A stretch of 64,000 nucleotides of DNA from Prevotella sp. Lineage in GTDB: Bacteria; Bacteroidota; Bacteroidia; Bacteroidales; Bacteroidaceae. The position numbers and the translations under genes were made by a program. This document shows positions 41,468 through 51,008 of this stretch, in pieces. The stretch lies in the NCBI GenBank assembly GCA_017471465.1, contig JAFUTI010000023.1, forward strand, positions 186,001 through 250,000, written 5' to 3'. Every line of letters begins with the position of its first letter. The stretch's first letter is position 1. Below the pieces are notes generated by a model. The model had not been told where the DNA came from, ran no database searches, and saw nothing but the letters and a program-made list of their open reading frames with translations.

Positions 41468-44260
41468 ATGAAAAAGATAACAATGGCTGGCATCATGGCT
41501 GTACTGATAGCCACAGGGGCGTCGGCCAACAATAACCGCAGCATCGTGAGTGTAGAATCCGTCAACACGACGACACTCGTAGGCTATGCGCCACAACTGC
41601 CCTATCAGCTATGGGTGAAATATTCTGACGGCTATGGCGAATACCGTCAGGTGAAATGGTTCAACGCGTCGGAGGCTGCAGAGAAGGCGGAAGCCAATCC
41701 TGCCATCAACCCCGTCGGCACCACCTATAAGATACGTGGGGTCATCATTGGCGACAACACAACATCTAACGGCTACCCCATATCGGCAGAGGTGAAGGTC
41801 GTGAGCAGTGACAAGCGCAACGTGATGAACAATCGCCCCATTGCCGAGACACTACCTCTCAACGAGGTTAGTCTCGACGGCAAGAACCGTCTGACATGGA
41901 ACCGCGACCTCGACATCGACCAGCTCATCAGCCTGCCAGTCAAGCAGCAGCTGTACAACTACCGCGACACCTACGGACTGTCCACAGAAGGCTACCCTGA
42001 GGCCGACGGATGGGACTCACCGACAACCAAGCTGAAGGGTCACGGCTCAGGCCACTACATGTCGGCAATGGCAATGGCCTTTGCCAGCTGTCAGGACAAG
42101 ACGAAGAAAGACATCCTGCGCAAGAATATTATCGAGATGGTCAATGAGCTGCGCCGCTGCCAGGAGCTAACCTTTGTATGGAACGAAGAACTGGGACGCT
42201 ACTGGGAAGCACGCGACTTCGCCCCTGAAGAAGAGCTGAAAGAGATGCAAGGCACATGGGCCGACTTCGACCGCTATAAGAAGGACTGCAAGAAATACGG
42301 CTACGGCTACCTGAACGCCATCCCCGCCCAGCACTGCGTACTGATAGAGATGTATCGCGCCTACAACAACGAGAGCTGGGTGTGGGCACCCTACTACTCC
42401 GTACACAAGCAACTGGCAGGACTCATCGACATTGCCACCTACATCAACGACAAGCCGACGGCCGACAAGGCACTGCTCATAGCCAAGGACATGGGACTGT
42501 GGGTGTGGAACCGCCTGCACTACCGCACCTACGTGAAAAGCGATGGGCGACAGGATGAGCGCCGTGCACGGCCAGGCAACCGCTATGAGATGTGGAACAT
42601 GTACATTGCCGGCGAGGTGGGCGGCATGGCTGAGTCGCTGGCACGCCTGTCGGAGATGACGGGAACAGTAGAGGAGAAGAGACACCTGCTGGAAGCTGCC
42701 AACTACTTCGACAGTCCGGCGTTCTTCGACCCGCTGGCCAAGAACATTGACGTCATCCGTACGCGTCACGCCAACCAGCACATACCCATGGTGACGGGCG
42801 CCCTGCGCTCGTTCCGCAGCAACGACAACCCCTACTACTACAATCTGGCACAAAACTTCTGGACGATGATTCAGGGACGCTACCGCTATGCCATGGGCGG
42901 CGTGGGCAATGGCGAGATGTTCCGTCAGCCCTACTCACAGATGACATCCATGTGCACGAACGTCACGCATTGGGGAGGACACGAACAGAACGAACCCACG
43001 ATGAACGAGACCTGCTGCGCCTACAACCTGGCTAAGCTGACGAAGGAGCTGAACTGCTTCAACCCCGACGATGCGCGCTATATGGACTACTATGAGCGCG
43101 TGCTGTACAACCAGATTGTCGGCTCAGTAAACCCGCGTCAGTACCAGACGGTCTACCAGTATGCCGTAGGTCTCGACGCCTCGAAGCCCTGGGGCAACGA
43201 GACGCCGCAGGCCACCTGCTGTGGCGGTACAGGCGTTGAGAACCATGTAAAATATCAGGAGGCTGCCTATTTCGTCAGCGACAACACGCTATGGGTAGCA
43301 CTGTATTTACCCACAACGGCCAAATGGGAGAAGAAAGGCGTCGTCATCAAGCAGGAGTGTGAGTGGCCAGCAGAAGAGTCGACCATCCGCATTGAGCAAA
43401 CTCTCTCCTCTAAGTTCGCGATGAAACTGCGCGTTCCCTACTGGGCCACGCGAGGTTTCGACATCAAACTGAACGGCAGGAGTATCGCCAAGAGCTACCA
43501 ACCCAGCAGCTACGTGGAGATCCCGTCCAGACAGTGGAAGGCTGGCGACGAGATAAAAGTGGTGATGCCATTTACCAGACACATAGACTTCGGCCCCGAC
43601 AAGATGGAAGGCTACTGGATAGGTGCCTTTATGCGTGGGCCGCTGGTGATGGCTGCCACCGGCATCAAGACATGGGACGAAGCAACGGCTGACGTGAACC
43701 ACGACCTCAGCAACTTTATCCCAGACTATGACGGCGACAAGCACCTGACACACTATTTCCGCATCAACCTCCCTGAGTCAACGTCGACAGCACTGACCAA
43801 AGACGCTCCCGTAGACAAATCACAGCTCCGCGAACTGCTGCTGATAGCCAAGAGTCGCAGCGAGGAGCAGGAGGCATGGAACGCCATGACGGTGAAAGTG
43901 TCGGAATATGCACCCTGGGCCATTCACGGTTTCGCCCGCATGCAACAGCAATACGCCAAGGCTCAACCCTATATGGATGCGCCAGAAAAAAGCTATACGC
44001 AGGAAGAGATCGACAACGTGGCCTCAGCCCTGAATGCCATTGTCAACGCCATGCGACCTGGCAACCTGCCGGAACTGGAAGATTTGGACGGCTTGCAGCG
44101 CTTGCTCGATCAGGCCAACAAGCTACCTAAGGACGATGAAAAAGTGAAGGATGCCGTTTCCTACGCTGGCATGGTCATCCGTTATGTCAGCGACGGCAGT
44201 GGCACGATGGACATGATTCAACGAGCCACCAGCCAGTTGGAAGAAATATTGAAACAATGA
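41468..44260 (+). CDS. Secreted GH127/GH146-type beta-L-arabinofuranosidase
   Basis: 930 residues from MKKITMAGIMAVLIATGASA. After the signal peptide comes a bacterial Ig-like segment (SVESVNTTTLVGYAPQLPYQ; YSDGYGEYRQVKW) and then the DUF1680-type catalytic (alpha/alpha)6 barrel. The active-site cysteines and glutamate are visible in NETCCAYN (~residue 514) and ATCCGGTG (~583), the zinc-thiolate centre in which Cys is the nucleophile. Such enzymes release beta-L-arabinofuranose from arabinans, extensins or pectic side chains. Tail region after ~800 is helical and of unknown role. Co-transcribed with the next GH127 gene, 15 bases apart. Confidence 0.88.
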   Translation: MKKITMAGIMAVLIATGASANNNRSIVSVESVNTTTLVGYAPQLPYQLWVKYSDGYGEYRQVKWFNASEAAEKAEANPAINPVGTTYKIRGVIIGDNTTSNGYPISAEVKVVSSDKRNVMNNRPIAETLPLNEVSLDGKNRLTWNRDLDIDQLISLPVKQQLYNYRDTYGLSTEGYPEADGWDSPTTKLKGHGSGHYMSAMAMAFASCQDKTKKDILRKNIIEMVNELRRCQELTFVWNEELGRYWEARDFAPEEELKEMQGTWADFDRYKKDCKKYGYGYLNAIPAQHCVLIEMYRAYNNESWVWAPYYSVHKQLAGLIDIATYINDKPTADKALLIAKDMGLWVWNRLHYRTYVKSDGRQDERRARPGNRYEMWNMYIAGEVGGMAESLARLSEMTGTVEEKRHLLEAANYFDSPAFFDPLAKNIDVIRTRHANQHIPMVTGALRSFRSNDNPYYYNLAQNFWTMIQGRYRYAMGGVGNGEMFRQPYSQMTSMCTNVTHWGGHEQNEPTMNETCCAYNLAKLTKELNCFNPDDARYMDYYERVLYNQIVGSVNPRQYQTVYQYAVGLDASKPWGNETPQATCCGGTGVENHVKYQEAAYFVSDNTLWVALYLPTTAKWEKKGVVIKQECEWPAEESTIRIEQTLSSKFAMKLRVPYWATRGFDIKLNGRSIAKSYQPSSYVEIPSRQWKAGDEIKVVMPFTRHIDFGPDKMEGYWIGAFMRGPLVMAATGIKTWDEATADVNHDLSNFIPDYDGDKHLTHYFRINLPESTSTALTKDAPVDKSQLRELLLIAKSRSEEQEAWNAMTVKVSEYAPWAIHGFARMQQQYAKAQPYMDAPEKSYTQEEIDNVASALNAIVNAMRPGNLPELEDLDGLQRLLDQANKLPKDDEKVKDAVSYAGMVIRYVSDGSGTMDMIQRATSQLEEILKQ

Positions 44261-44275
44261 AAATCCGATAACAAT

Positions 44276-46714
44276 ATGAAAAAACTCCTATTCTTTTATT
44301 TATTTTTCACGCTGCACGCTTCACACTTCACCAGCCATGCAGTGGCGCAAAAGGGCTACCCCATCACACCCGTACCCTTTACTTCGGTAAAGGTAACCCC
44401 AGGCACCTTCTGGGGACAACGACTCGACGCCAGCCGGAAGGGCACCATACCCCTGGCTTTCTCGAAGTGCGAGGAGACAGGACGCTACACCAACTTCTCG
44501 AATGCCGCCGAGCACCTGAAAGACCCGTCAAAGGTGTTCAAGGTTGGGGGACTGGCCTTCGATGATACCGACCCTTACAAGACCATCGAGGGTGCCAGCT
44601 ATCTCCTGCAGACCTATCCCGACAAGAAGTTGGTTGCCTATATCGACTCCGTGCTCGATGTGATAGCCTCAGCACAGGAGCCCGACGGCTATCTCTACAC
44701 CTCACGTACACAGAATCCCCAACAGCCGCACGAGTGGGCTGGCGACAAGCGATGGAGCAAGGAAGAAGACCTGAGCCACGAGCTCTATAACCTCGGACAC
44801 ATGGTGGAAGGGGCCATTGCCCATTACCAAGCTACAGGAAGCAGAAAATTCCTCGACATCACCATCCGCTATGCCGACGTGGTGTGCAAGGAGGTGGGCC
44901 CGAAGCCTGGGCAGGCCTGTGTGGTGCCTGGTCATCAGATTGCCGAGATGGCACTGGCAAAGCTCTATCTGGTGACAGGCAACAAGAAGTACCTCGACGA
45001 GGCAAAGTTCTTCCTCGACTACCGAGGCAAGACTACCATCGTACACGAGTACTCACAGGCCCACAAGCCTGTTGTCAATCAAGACGAGGCTGTAGGCCAT
45101 GCCGTCCGTGCCGCCTACATGTATGCCGGCATGGCCGATGTGGCAGCGCTGACAGGCGACGAAGGCTATATCAAGGCCATCGATGCCATCTGGGACAACA
45201 TCGTCCAGAAGAAACTCTACATCACCGGTGGCATCGGTGCCACCTCCAACGGTGAGGCCTTCGGCAAGAACTACGAACTGCCCAACATGTCGGCCTACTG
45301 CGAGACGTGCGCTGCCATCGGCAATGTCTACGTCAACTACCGCTTGTTCCTGCTGCATGGCGATTCCAAGTATTACGATGTCCTGGAGCGCACACTTTAC
45401 AACGGTCTCATCAGCGGCGTGTCGCTCGACGGCGGCGGATTCTTCTATCCGAACCCGCTGGAGTCAATGGGCCAGCACCAGCGTCAGCCGTGGTTCGGCT
45501 GCGCCTGCTGTCCCTCAAACATCTGCCGCTTCATACCCTCTCTGCCCGGCTATATCTATGCCGTGAAGGACCGCAACGTCTACGTCAACCTGTTCCTGTC
45601 TAACAAGAGCAATCTCACTGTCGGCGGCAAGAAGGTGGCTCTGAGCCAGACAACAGAGTATCCTTGGGATGGCGACATCACCCTGACTGTCGACCAGAAC
45701 AGTGCCGGCCTGTTTACCATGAAGATCCGGATTCCTGGCTGGGTGAAGAATCAGACAGTTCCCTCTAACCTCTATCAATATACCGACGGCAAGCGCCTTG
45801 GCTATACTATTAAGGTGAATGGACAGGAATATTCTCTCACCTCTCACCGCTCACCTCTCACCTCTGATGGCTACTTCACCATCTCCCGCAAGTGGAAGAA
45901 AGGCGACAAGGTACAGATTCACTTCGACATGGAGCCGCGTACTGTCCGTGCCAACAACAAGGTGGAGTCCGACCGCGGGATGATTGCCGTAGAGCGTGGA
46001 CCACTCGTCTATTGCGCCGAACATCCTGACAACGACTTCGACATCATGGGGGCCCTCGTCAACCAAGAGCCCAAGTTCGCCGTTGGCAAAGGCGAGATAG
46101 CAGGCACACCCATCCTGACACTCACCACCGATGCACAGACCCTGAACTTCAACAAGCAGGGCAAGCTGGAGACAACGGATCAGACGCTGAAGCTCATTCC
46201 TTATTACGCATGGTGTCATCGCGGCAGCGGAAAGATGCGCGTCTGGCTGCCTCAAGACCTAAACGCCACCAACCCTTCACAGCCTGCCACCCTTGCCTCG
46301 GAAAGCAAGGTCAGCAGTTCATCGCGGATTCCTGCCATTTCCTCTATCAACGACCGTCTGGTGCCCAAGAACGAGAACGACCGCTCCGTGCCCTATACCC
46401 ACTGGTGGCCGAAGAATGGCACGACAGAATGGCTGAGCTATGAATTCCCGCAGGAGAGCACCGTCCAGAGCTGTACCGTCTATTGGTACGACGATGGTCC
46501 CTGGGGCGGATGCCGTGTGCCTCAGTCGTGGCGCATCCTCTACCAAGACGCTCAGGGGCAGTGGCAGCCTATCAGCGGTGCCGACCATTACCCCACAGAC
46601 AAGGGCAGCGCCTGTACCGTCAACTTCAACCCTGTGAAAACAAAGACGTTGCGCCTGGAGATTGTACTCCCCGCCGACAATTCCGCCGGACTATTCGAAT
46701 GGAGCGTCAAATAG
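44276..46714 (+). CDS. Secreted GH127-family beta-L-arabinofuranosidase
   Basis: 812 residues. Signal peptide (MKKLLFFYLFFTLHASHFTS then HAVAQ), then the catalytic barrel with CETCAAIG (~residue 341) and GCACCPSN (~410), closely matching the Glu/Cys zinc site of Bifidobacterium HypBA1. A beta-sandwich domain follows, and the last ~120 residues (LSYEFPQESTVQSCTVYWYD, CRVPQSWRILYQDAQGQWQP) form a discoidin-like carbohydrate-binding segment. With the preceding enzyme it would strip arabinofuranose from plant glycans. Two period-7 arrays are in frame: one in the signal peptide, one encoding SLTSHRSPLTSD in a loop. Confidence 0.92.
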   Translation: MKKLLFFYLFFTLHASHFTSHAVAQKGYPITPVPFTSVKVTPGTFWGQRLDASRKGTIPLAFSKCEETGRYTNFSNAAEHLKDPSKVFKVGGLAFDDTDPYKTIEGASYLLQTYPDKKLVAYIDSVLDVIASAQEPDGYLYTSRTQNPQQPHEWAGDKRWSKEEDLSHELYNLGHMVEGAIAHYQATGSRKFLDITIRYADVVCKEVGPKPGQACVVPGHQIAEMALAKLYLVTGNKKYLDEAKFFLDYRGKTTIVHEYSQAHKPVVNQDEAVGHAVRAAYMYAGMADVAALTGDEGYIKAIDAIWDNIVQKKLYITGGIGATSNGEAFGKNYELPNMSAYCETCAAIGNVYVNYRLFLLHGDSKYYDVLERTLYNGLISGVSLDGGGFFYPNPLESMGQHQRQPWFGCACCPSNICRFIPSLPGYIYAVKDRNVYVNLFLSNKSNLTVGGKKVALSQTTEYPWDGDITLTVDQNSAGLFTMKIRIPGWVKNQTVPSNLYQYTDGKRLGYTIKVNGQEYSLTSHRSPLTSDGYFTISRKWKKGDKVQIHFDMEPRTVRANNKVESDRGMIAVERGPLVYCAEHPDNDFDIMGALVNQEPKFAVGKGEIAGTPILTLTTDAQTLNFNKQGKLETTDQTLKLIPYYAWCHRGSGKMRVWLPQDLNATNPSQPATLASESKVSSSSRIPAISSINDRLVPKNENDRSVPYTHWWPKNGTTEWLSYEFPQESTVQSCTVYWYDDGPWGGCRVPQSWRILYQDAQGQWQPISGADHYPTDKGSACTVNFNPVKTKTLRLEIVLPADNSAGLFEWSVK
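44304..44338. repeat. Period-7 array in the signal-peptide codons of the second GH127 gene
   Basis: TTTTCAC, GCTGCAC, GCTTCAC, ACTTCAC, CAGCCAT. The last three bases CAC are kept in four units. It encodes LHASHFTSHA. Confidence 0.6.
45834..45868. repeat. CTCTCAC array inside the second GH127 gene
   Basis: CTCTCAC, CTCTCAC, CGCTCAC, CTCTCAC, CTCTGAT: the clearest of the intragenic 7-base arrays. In frame it gives SLTSHRSPLTSD between two beta-strands. Confidence 0.75.
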
Positions 46715-46765
46715 CGCACGTGTGTGGAGCTTAAACAACTTCGAATGTAATCTGTTGTAAAAAAA

Positions 46766-46797
46766 TTTGGCCGTTCAAAAAAAAAGCTGTACCTTTG
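46766..46797 (+). promoter_or_regulatory. rpsO promoter (TTTG-N20-TACCTTTG)
   Basis: TTTG at 46766-46769 and TACCTTTG at 46790-46797 with a 20-base spacer: a full match to the Bacteroidetes consensus. An ~85-base leader precedes the rpsO start and might host autoregulation, which is typical of rpsO in other bacteria. Confidence 0.8.
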
Positions 46798-46887
46798 CAG
46801 CCGCATTTGAGGAAGCCCCCGTCAGTGATGAGGATGGAAAGGACTTTTGAAAGATGTGTAATATTAACAATTTAATTCATCAAAACC

Positions 46888-47157
46888 ATGTATCTAGACA
46901 AGGAAAAGAAGGTTGAGATTTTCAGCCAGTACGGCAAGAGCGCTACCGACACCGGTTCGGCAGAGGCTCAGATTGCATTGTTCACCTATCGTATCAAGCA
47001 CCTGACGGAGCACCTGAAGAAGAACCACAAGGACTTCGGTACCGCCCGTTCGCTGACCATGCTGGTAGGCCGTCGCCGCAAGCTGCTGAAATACCTCTAT
47101 GTCAACGACATTAACCGCTACCGTGCCATCGTAAAACAGCTCGGTCTGCGTAAGTAA
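46888..47157 (+). CDS. rpsO: 30S ribosomal protein S15
   Basis: 89 residues, normal length. TGSAEAQIALFTYRIKHLTE, HLKKNHKDFGTARSL and LLKYLYVNDINRYRAIVKQL cover the S15 family pattern. It binds 16S rRNA early in small-subunit assembly. Own promoter upstream and a strong terminator 25 bases downstream mark it as a single-gene unit. Confidence 0.98.
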   Translation: MYLDKEKKVEIFSQYGKSATDTGSAEAQIALFTYRIKHLTEHLKKNHKDFGTARSLTMLVGRRRKLLKYLYVNDINRYRAIVKQLGLRK

Positions 47158-47181
47158 TCGCGTTGTCAAGACACCACTGAT

Positions 47182-47214
47182 AAAACCGCGTAGGGAAATC
47201 CCTATGCGGTTTTA
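47182..47214 (+). terminator. Rho-independent terminator of rpsO
   Basis: AAAACCGCGTAGGG and CCCTATGCGGTTTT form a stem of about 14 pairs (one G-T type mismatch) around an AAAT loop, ending in TTTTAT. Confidence 0.85.
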
Positions 47215-47226
47215 TGGTTTTACCCC

Positions 47227-47256
47227 TTGGTGAACAAGAAAAATGCCGTATCTTTG
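47227..47256 (+). promoter_or_regulatory. Promoter of the small lipoprotein gene (TTG-N19-TATCTTTG)
   Basis: TTG at 47227-47229 and TATCTTTG at 47249-47256, 19 bases apart. The ATG follows 42 bases later. Confidence 0.65.
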
Positions 47257-47298
47257 CAGCAAGAAAAAGAATTATTCACCCTTTAACACATTACTGTT

Positions 47299-47859
47299 AT
47301 GAAAAAGATTTACGCCATACTCCCAGCACTCATCGCCACGCTGATGACGCTGACATTCACATCCTGTGATGAAGACTACGACACCGCCTACACCCTGGAG
47401 GGCACGTGGAAAGGCGAGATGCACATCAATTCACGCTATGGAGGCCGCACCTACAGTTCCACCTATACCATCATCGACTTCCAGCGCGACAACAGCTGGT
47501 CGAGCGGCGTGGGATACTGGGTCGACTACTACTCTGATGCCCCTTGGGACTACGTGGCTAACCACATTGACTGGCGGGTGGTGAACGGCGAGGTCAGGAT
47601 CTACTTCCGCGAAGAAGGTACCACACTTTACATCCGCGACTATGTACTCAACGACAACCGCTTCCGTGGCACCCTCTACGATGACGGCCAACGCGTTGAC
47701 TTCACGCTCTACCACACCTCGTCACCCAACTGGAGCAGCTACCACTGGGGCTACGACGACTATTACTACGACGACTATTACTACTCGCGCACGACACGCG
47801 GTGCTGTCAGCGACTCGACAACCACCGAAAAGCCGCAACGGTTTATCGGAACGAAATAG
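47299..47859 (+). CDS. Tyr/Asp-rich lipoprotein of unknown function
   Basis: 186 residues. Signal with lipobox (LMTLTFTSC, Cys23) followed by an acidic DEDYD stretch that would favour surface export in Bacteroidetes lipoproteins. The body is a small beta-barrel-like domain (LEGTWKGEMHINSRYGGRTY, STYTIIDFQRDNSWSSGVGY, GEVRIYFREEGTTLYIRDYV) and a C-terminal run of Tyr and Asp (WGYDDYYYDDYYYS). Lipocalin-like or DUF-type proteins of this kind are common in Prevotella. Function unknown. Confidence 0.75.
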   Translation: MKKIYAILPALIATLMTLTFTSCDEDYDTAYTLEGTWKGEMHINSRYGGRTYSSTYTIIDFQRDNSWSSGVGYWVDYYSDAPWDYVANHIDWRVVNGEVRIYFREEGTTLYIRDYVLNDNRFRGTLYDDGQRVDFTLYHTSSPNWSSYHWGYDDYYYDDYYYSRTTRGAVSDSTTTEKPQRFIGTK

Positions 47860-47871
47860 ATATTAAAAAGA

Positions 47872-47895
47872 GGTGGCTCATAAGCCACCCCTTTC
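47872..47895 (+). terminator. Short hairpin after the lipoprotein gene
   Basis: GGTGGCT and AGCCACC with a 4-base loop, followed by CCTTTCATTT. First of two hairpins in the gap to the convergent GH28 gene. Confidence 0.6.
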
Positions 47896-47900
47896 ATTTC

Positions 47901-47947
47901 ACAATCCACACAAAGGGTCTGACCCTTTGTGTGGATTGTCGGCTTTT
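47901..47947. terminator. Long perfect hairpin between lipoprotein and GH28 genes
   Basis: Arms 47901-47917 and 47923-47939 are perfect 17-base inverted copies around TCTGA. On the plus strand CGGCTTTTTT follows. It can stop transcription from the lipoprotein gene, and by its symmetry possibly from the GH28 gene too. Confidence 0.85.
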
Positions 47948-47949
47948 TT

Positions 47950-49416
47950 CTATTTGAGAAGCGTGATATTGACGTTCTGTTTCTTGATATTCTTGCAGTT
48001 CTGGAAGGTTGCGTCCTGATGGGCAGAGATGTCGACATTGCTGAGGGTAATACCATCGATGGGCATCTCAGGCAGGCCATTGAACTCCATAGCATAACCA
48101 GCATTGTGGCAGACGACATTACGGATATCAATATTGCGGAAGATAGGTGTCTCCTCGGTGACAGGTACAGCCTGGACAGCTGGCTGTTCGCCTTCGGCAA
48201 GCACTTCAGACACAGACTTGCCGCCATAGTACATGTTGAAGGTCAGGGCATAGGTAGTGATGTCTGTCATTGAGACACCGTCGATGAAGATATTCTCGAC
48301 GATGCCACCACGGCCGCGAGTGGACTTGAAGCGCAGACCGACATCGGTGCCGACGAACTGGCAGTTGCTGACCTTGATATTGCGGACACCAGCGCTCATC
48401 TCAGAGCCCACGACAAAGCCGCCGTGTCCTGCGAAGACGGTACAGCCATCGACGATGACATTGGCACAGGGGATACCGCGGCGACGACCGTCGGCATCCT
48501 TTCCGCTCTTGATACAGATACCATCGTCGCCGGCATCGAAGCGCGAGTTGACGATGAGGGCGTTGGTGCACGACTCCAGGTCGAGGGCATCACCATTCTG
48601 CGCATAGGCAGGGTTACGCACAAGGACATTGTCGATAATGATATTCTGGCACATCAGCGGATGGAGGTTCCATGCGGGGGAATTCTGGAAGATGACACCC
48701 TGTAGGAGGACGTTCTTGCAGCTGACGAGGCCAACCATGACAGGACGCAGGAAGCGCTTAATGGCCTGCCACTCATCTTCGGTCGTAGCATTGGGCACAT
48801 TCATATTGGCACCTTGCTCACCGCGGGCATAGCCCTCGGACGGAACCCAATAGTCCTTTTTCATCTCTTTACTGCCGGGGATTGCCAGCAGCCGTTTCCA
48901 ATGACTGTCTGAGACCTTGGAGCGCTTCACGGGACGCCAGTACTGACCATTACCATCAATGACGCCATGACCGGTGATACTGATGTTGGTGGCACCGTTG
49001 GCTGAGATGGGCGACTGACAGCGGCGGGTGTCGAGTCCCTCGAACGAGGTCTTGACGAGGGGGTAGAGGCTCTCGTCGGCAGCGAACTGTATGACAGCTC
49101 CTGCCTCCAGATGGAGGTCGATATTCGATCGCAGTACGATGGGACCGGTATGCCAGACGCCACGGGGCACGACGAGGTGGCCACCGCCCATCTTGTAGAG
49201 CTGGTCGATAGCCTTGGCAAAGGCATCGGTATAGAGTTGCTGACCGGTAGGGTCGGCCCCGAAATCTTTCAGCGACACCTTGGCATCGGGAATAACAGGT
49301 GCTTTCATCTCTGCCATCTTAAAGGGCAGGTTGTCGGTGTACTGTTTGTACGGGTTCTGGGCATTCAGGCAGAGTGCTACTGAAAGGCAGAGTCCCAAAA
49401 GAAGGCTTTTTCTCAT
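47950..49416 (-). CDS. Secreted GH28 polygalacturonase-like enzyme
   Basis: 488 residues. Signal peptide MRKSLLLGLCLSVALCLNAQ, then a right-handed beta-helix. All GH28 motifs are visible: NGDALDL (first catalytic Asp), AGDDGICIKSG (Asp pair), GHGGFVVGSE (His) and RFKSTRGRGG. These enzymes hydrolyse galacturonan or rhamnogalacturonan in pectin. The product uronates could feed the 9.7-13.6 kb operon, though KduI acts on unsaturated products of lyases rather than directly on galacturonate. Single gene, convergent with the lipoprotein gene. Confidence 0.95.
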   Translation of the reverse strand: MRKSLLLGLCLSVALCLNAQNPYKQYTDNLPFKMAEMKAPVIPDAKVSLKDFGADPTGQQLYTDAFAKAIDQLYKMGGGHLVVPRGVWHTGPIVLRSNIDLHLEAGAVIQFAADESLYPLVKTSFEGLDTRRCQSPISANGATNISITGHGVIDGNGQYWRPVKRSKVSDSHWKRLLAIPGSKEMKKDYWVPSEGYARGEQGANMNVPNATTEDEWQAIKRFLRPVMVGLVSCKNVLLQGVIFQNSPAWNLHPLMCQNIIIDNVLVRNPAYAQNGDALDLESCTNALIVNSRFDAGDDGICIKSGKDADGRRRGIPCANVIVDGCTVFAGHGGFVVGSEMSAGVRNIKVSNCQFVGTDVGLRFKSTRGRGGIVENIFIDGVSMTDITTYALTFNMYYGGKSVSEVLAEGEQPAVQAVPVTEETPIFRNIDIRNVVCHNAGYAMEFNGLPEMPIDGITLSNVDISAHQDATFQNCKNIKKQNVNITLLK

Positions 49417-49427
49417 TGTAGTAGTAT

Positions 49428-49838
49428 TTAGTTATTGTATATTTCTCGTAAGGGAATCATCACGAAATCGCGCTCACGCATAAGCGGATGGGGAATCTTC
49501 AGGTCTGGATCATCAACGGTCAGGTCGTCGTAGAGCAGGATATCAATATCTATCGGGCGGTCGGCGTACTGACGGGTGGTCTTGCTCTTCCGGCCTAGCT
49601 CTCGCTCAATGCGTTGTGTCAGCATCAGCACTTCGCGAGGTGTCTTTTCGGTATGACAAAGAACGACGGCATTGAGGAAACTGTGGTTGCTCTCAAATCC
49701 CCACGGCTTAGTTTCTATGAGCGACGAACGGCGCGACACCAGCCCTACCCGTTCCTCAATGAGCTGAATGGCCCGATTGATGTTGCTTTCTCTGTTGCCG
49801 AGATTACTGCCTAATCCCAGATAGACCTTATGCGTCAT
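49428..49838 (-). CDS. folK: 6-hydroxymethyl-7,8-dihydropterin pyrophosphokinase
   Basis: 136 residues from MTHKVYLGLGSNLGNRESNI. The family signature RPIDIDILLYDD is present, with FLNAVVLCHTE and IPHPLMRERDFVMIPL. FolK adds pyrophosphate to the product of FolB in folate synthesis. A longer frame upstream overlaps queA; the chosen start lies 15 bases after the queA stop. Last gene of the ftsX-to-folK block. Confidence 0.95.
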   Translation of the reverse strand: MTHKVYLGLGSNLGNRESNINRAIQLIEERVGLVSRRSSLIETKPWGFESNHSFLNAVVLCHTEKTPREVLMLTQRIERELGRKSKTTRQYADRPIDIDILLYDDLTVDDPDLKIPHPLMRERDFVMIPLREIYNN

Positions 49839-49852
49839 AACCCTCACCCTTC

Positions 49853-50995
49853 CTAATCGTCGAGGATCAGCATGCCATCGCCATAGCATCCAAACTGATA
49901 GCCATTATTAACGGCCAGGTCATAGGCCTCCATAATGAGGTCGTAACCGCCGAAGGCTGCCGTCAGCATCATCATCGTCGACTCAGGGTGATAGAAATTG
50001 GCAAGCAGTGCATTGGAGAGCCCAAACTCGTATGGTGGGAAGATAAACTTGTTGGTCCAGCCATCGTATGGCTTCAGCAGACCGTCAGTGCCAACGGACG
50101 ACTCGGTGGCACGGGCCGTACTGACGCCAACAGCGCACACGCGACGCCCCTGCGCCTTCGTGTCGTTGACCAGACGGCAGCACTCTTCACCGATGATAAT
50201 CTGCTCAGAACTCATTTTGTGCTTCGTCAGGTCTTCCACCTCTATGGAGTCGAAACATCCCAGTCCACAATGGACGGTGAGATAGGAGAAGTTATAGCCG
50301 CGAATCTCCATCATCTTCATCAACTCACGACTGAAGTGCAAGCCCGTGGCCGGCGCCGTGACAGCACCCTCATGGCGGGCGAAGATAGTCTGGAAGTTCT
50401 CCATATCGTCGGCGTCAGCAGAACGGTGGTCGACGATGTAACGTGGCAGGGGCGCCTCGCCCAAGGCAAACAGCTCGCGCTTAAACTCCTCGTGATCGCA
50501 GTCGTAGAGGAAACGCAGCGTACGTCCGCGGCTTGTAGTATTGTCGATAACCTCGGCAACCATGGGTCCGTCATCCTCAAAGAAGAGTTTGTTGCCGATA
50601 CGTATCTTGCGGGCGGGTTCGACAAGCACATCCCACAGGCGTAACTCCTCATTCAGCTCACGCAGCAGGAACACCTCAATCTGGGCATCGGTCTTCTCCT
50701 TGGTGCCGTAGAGACGGGCGGGGAACACCTTGGTATCGTTAAAGATAAACGTATCGCCCTCGTCAAAATAGTTGACCAGGTCGCGGAATGTCATAAACTC
50801 TTTCGTGTCCTTGCCCTCTGCGTCTTTCTTATACATCTCTATCTCCTGACGCTTGCGGTGAATGACCATCATCCGCGCCTTGTCACGGCTGTAAACACGC
50901 TCTATCGTGCCATCCTCATTCGTGAAAGCACGGTGAGGCGGATAAAGAGCCACTTGCTCTTCGGGCAATCTGAATTTGAATTGTGATAGTTTCAT
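49853..50995 (-). CDS. queA: S-adenosylmethionine:tRNA ribosyltransferase-isomerase
   Basis: 380 residues. KLSQFKFRLPEEQVALYPPH, DTFIFNDTKVFPARLYG, EGAVTAPATGLHFSRELM and YLTVHCGLGCFDSIEVEDLT match QueA, which builds epoxyqueuosine on tRNA. Slightly longer than E. coli QueA (356). Third-last in the block from ftsX; the gap to truB contains a period-8 array. Confidence 0.96.
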   Translation of the reverse strand: MKLSQFKFRLPEEQVALYPPHRAFTNEDGTIERVYSRDKARMMVIHRKRQEIEMYKKDAEGKDTKEFMTFRDLVNYFDEGDTFIFNDTKVFPARLYGTKEKTDAQIEVFLLRELNEELRLWDVLVEPARKIRIGNKLFFEDDGPMVAEVIDNTTSRGRTLRFLYDCDHEEFKRELFALGEAPLPRYIVDHRSADADDMENFQTIFARHEGAVTAPATGLHFSRELMKMMEIRGYNFSYLTVHCGLGCFDSIEVEDLTKHKMSSEQIIIGEECCRLVNDTKAQGRRVCAVGVSTARATESSVGTDGLLKPYDGWTNKFIFPPYEFGLSNALLANFYHPESTMMMLTAAFGGYDLIMEAYDLAVNNGYQFGCYGDGMLILDD

Positions 50996-51008
50996 ATTTT
51001 GATTTTTC

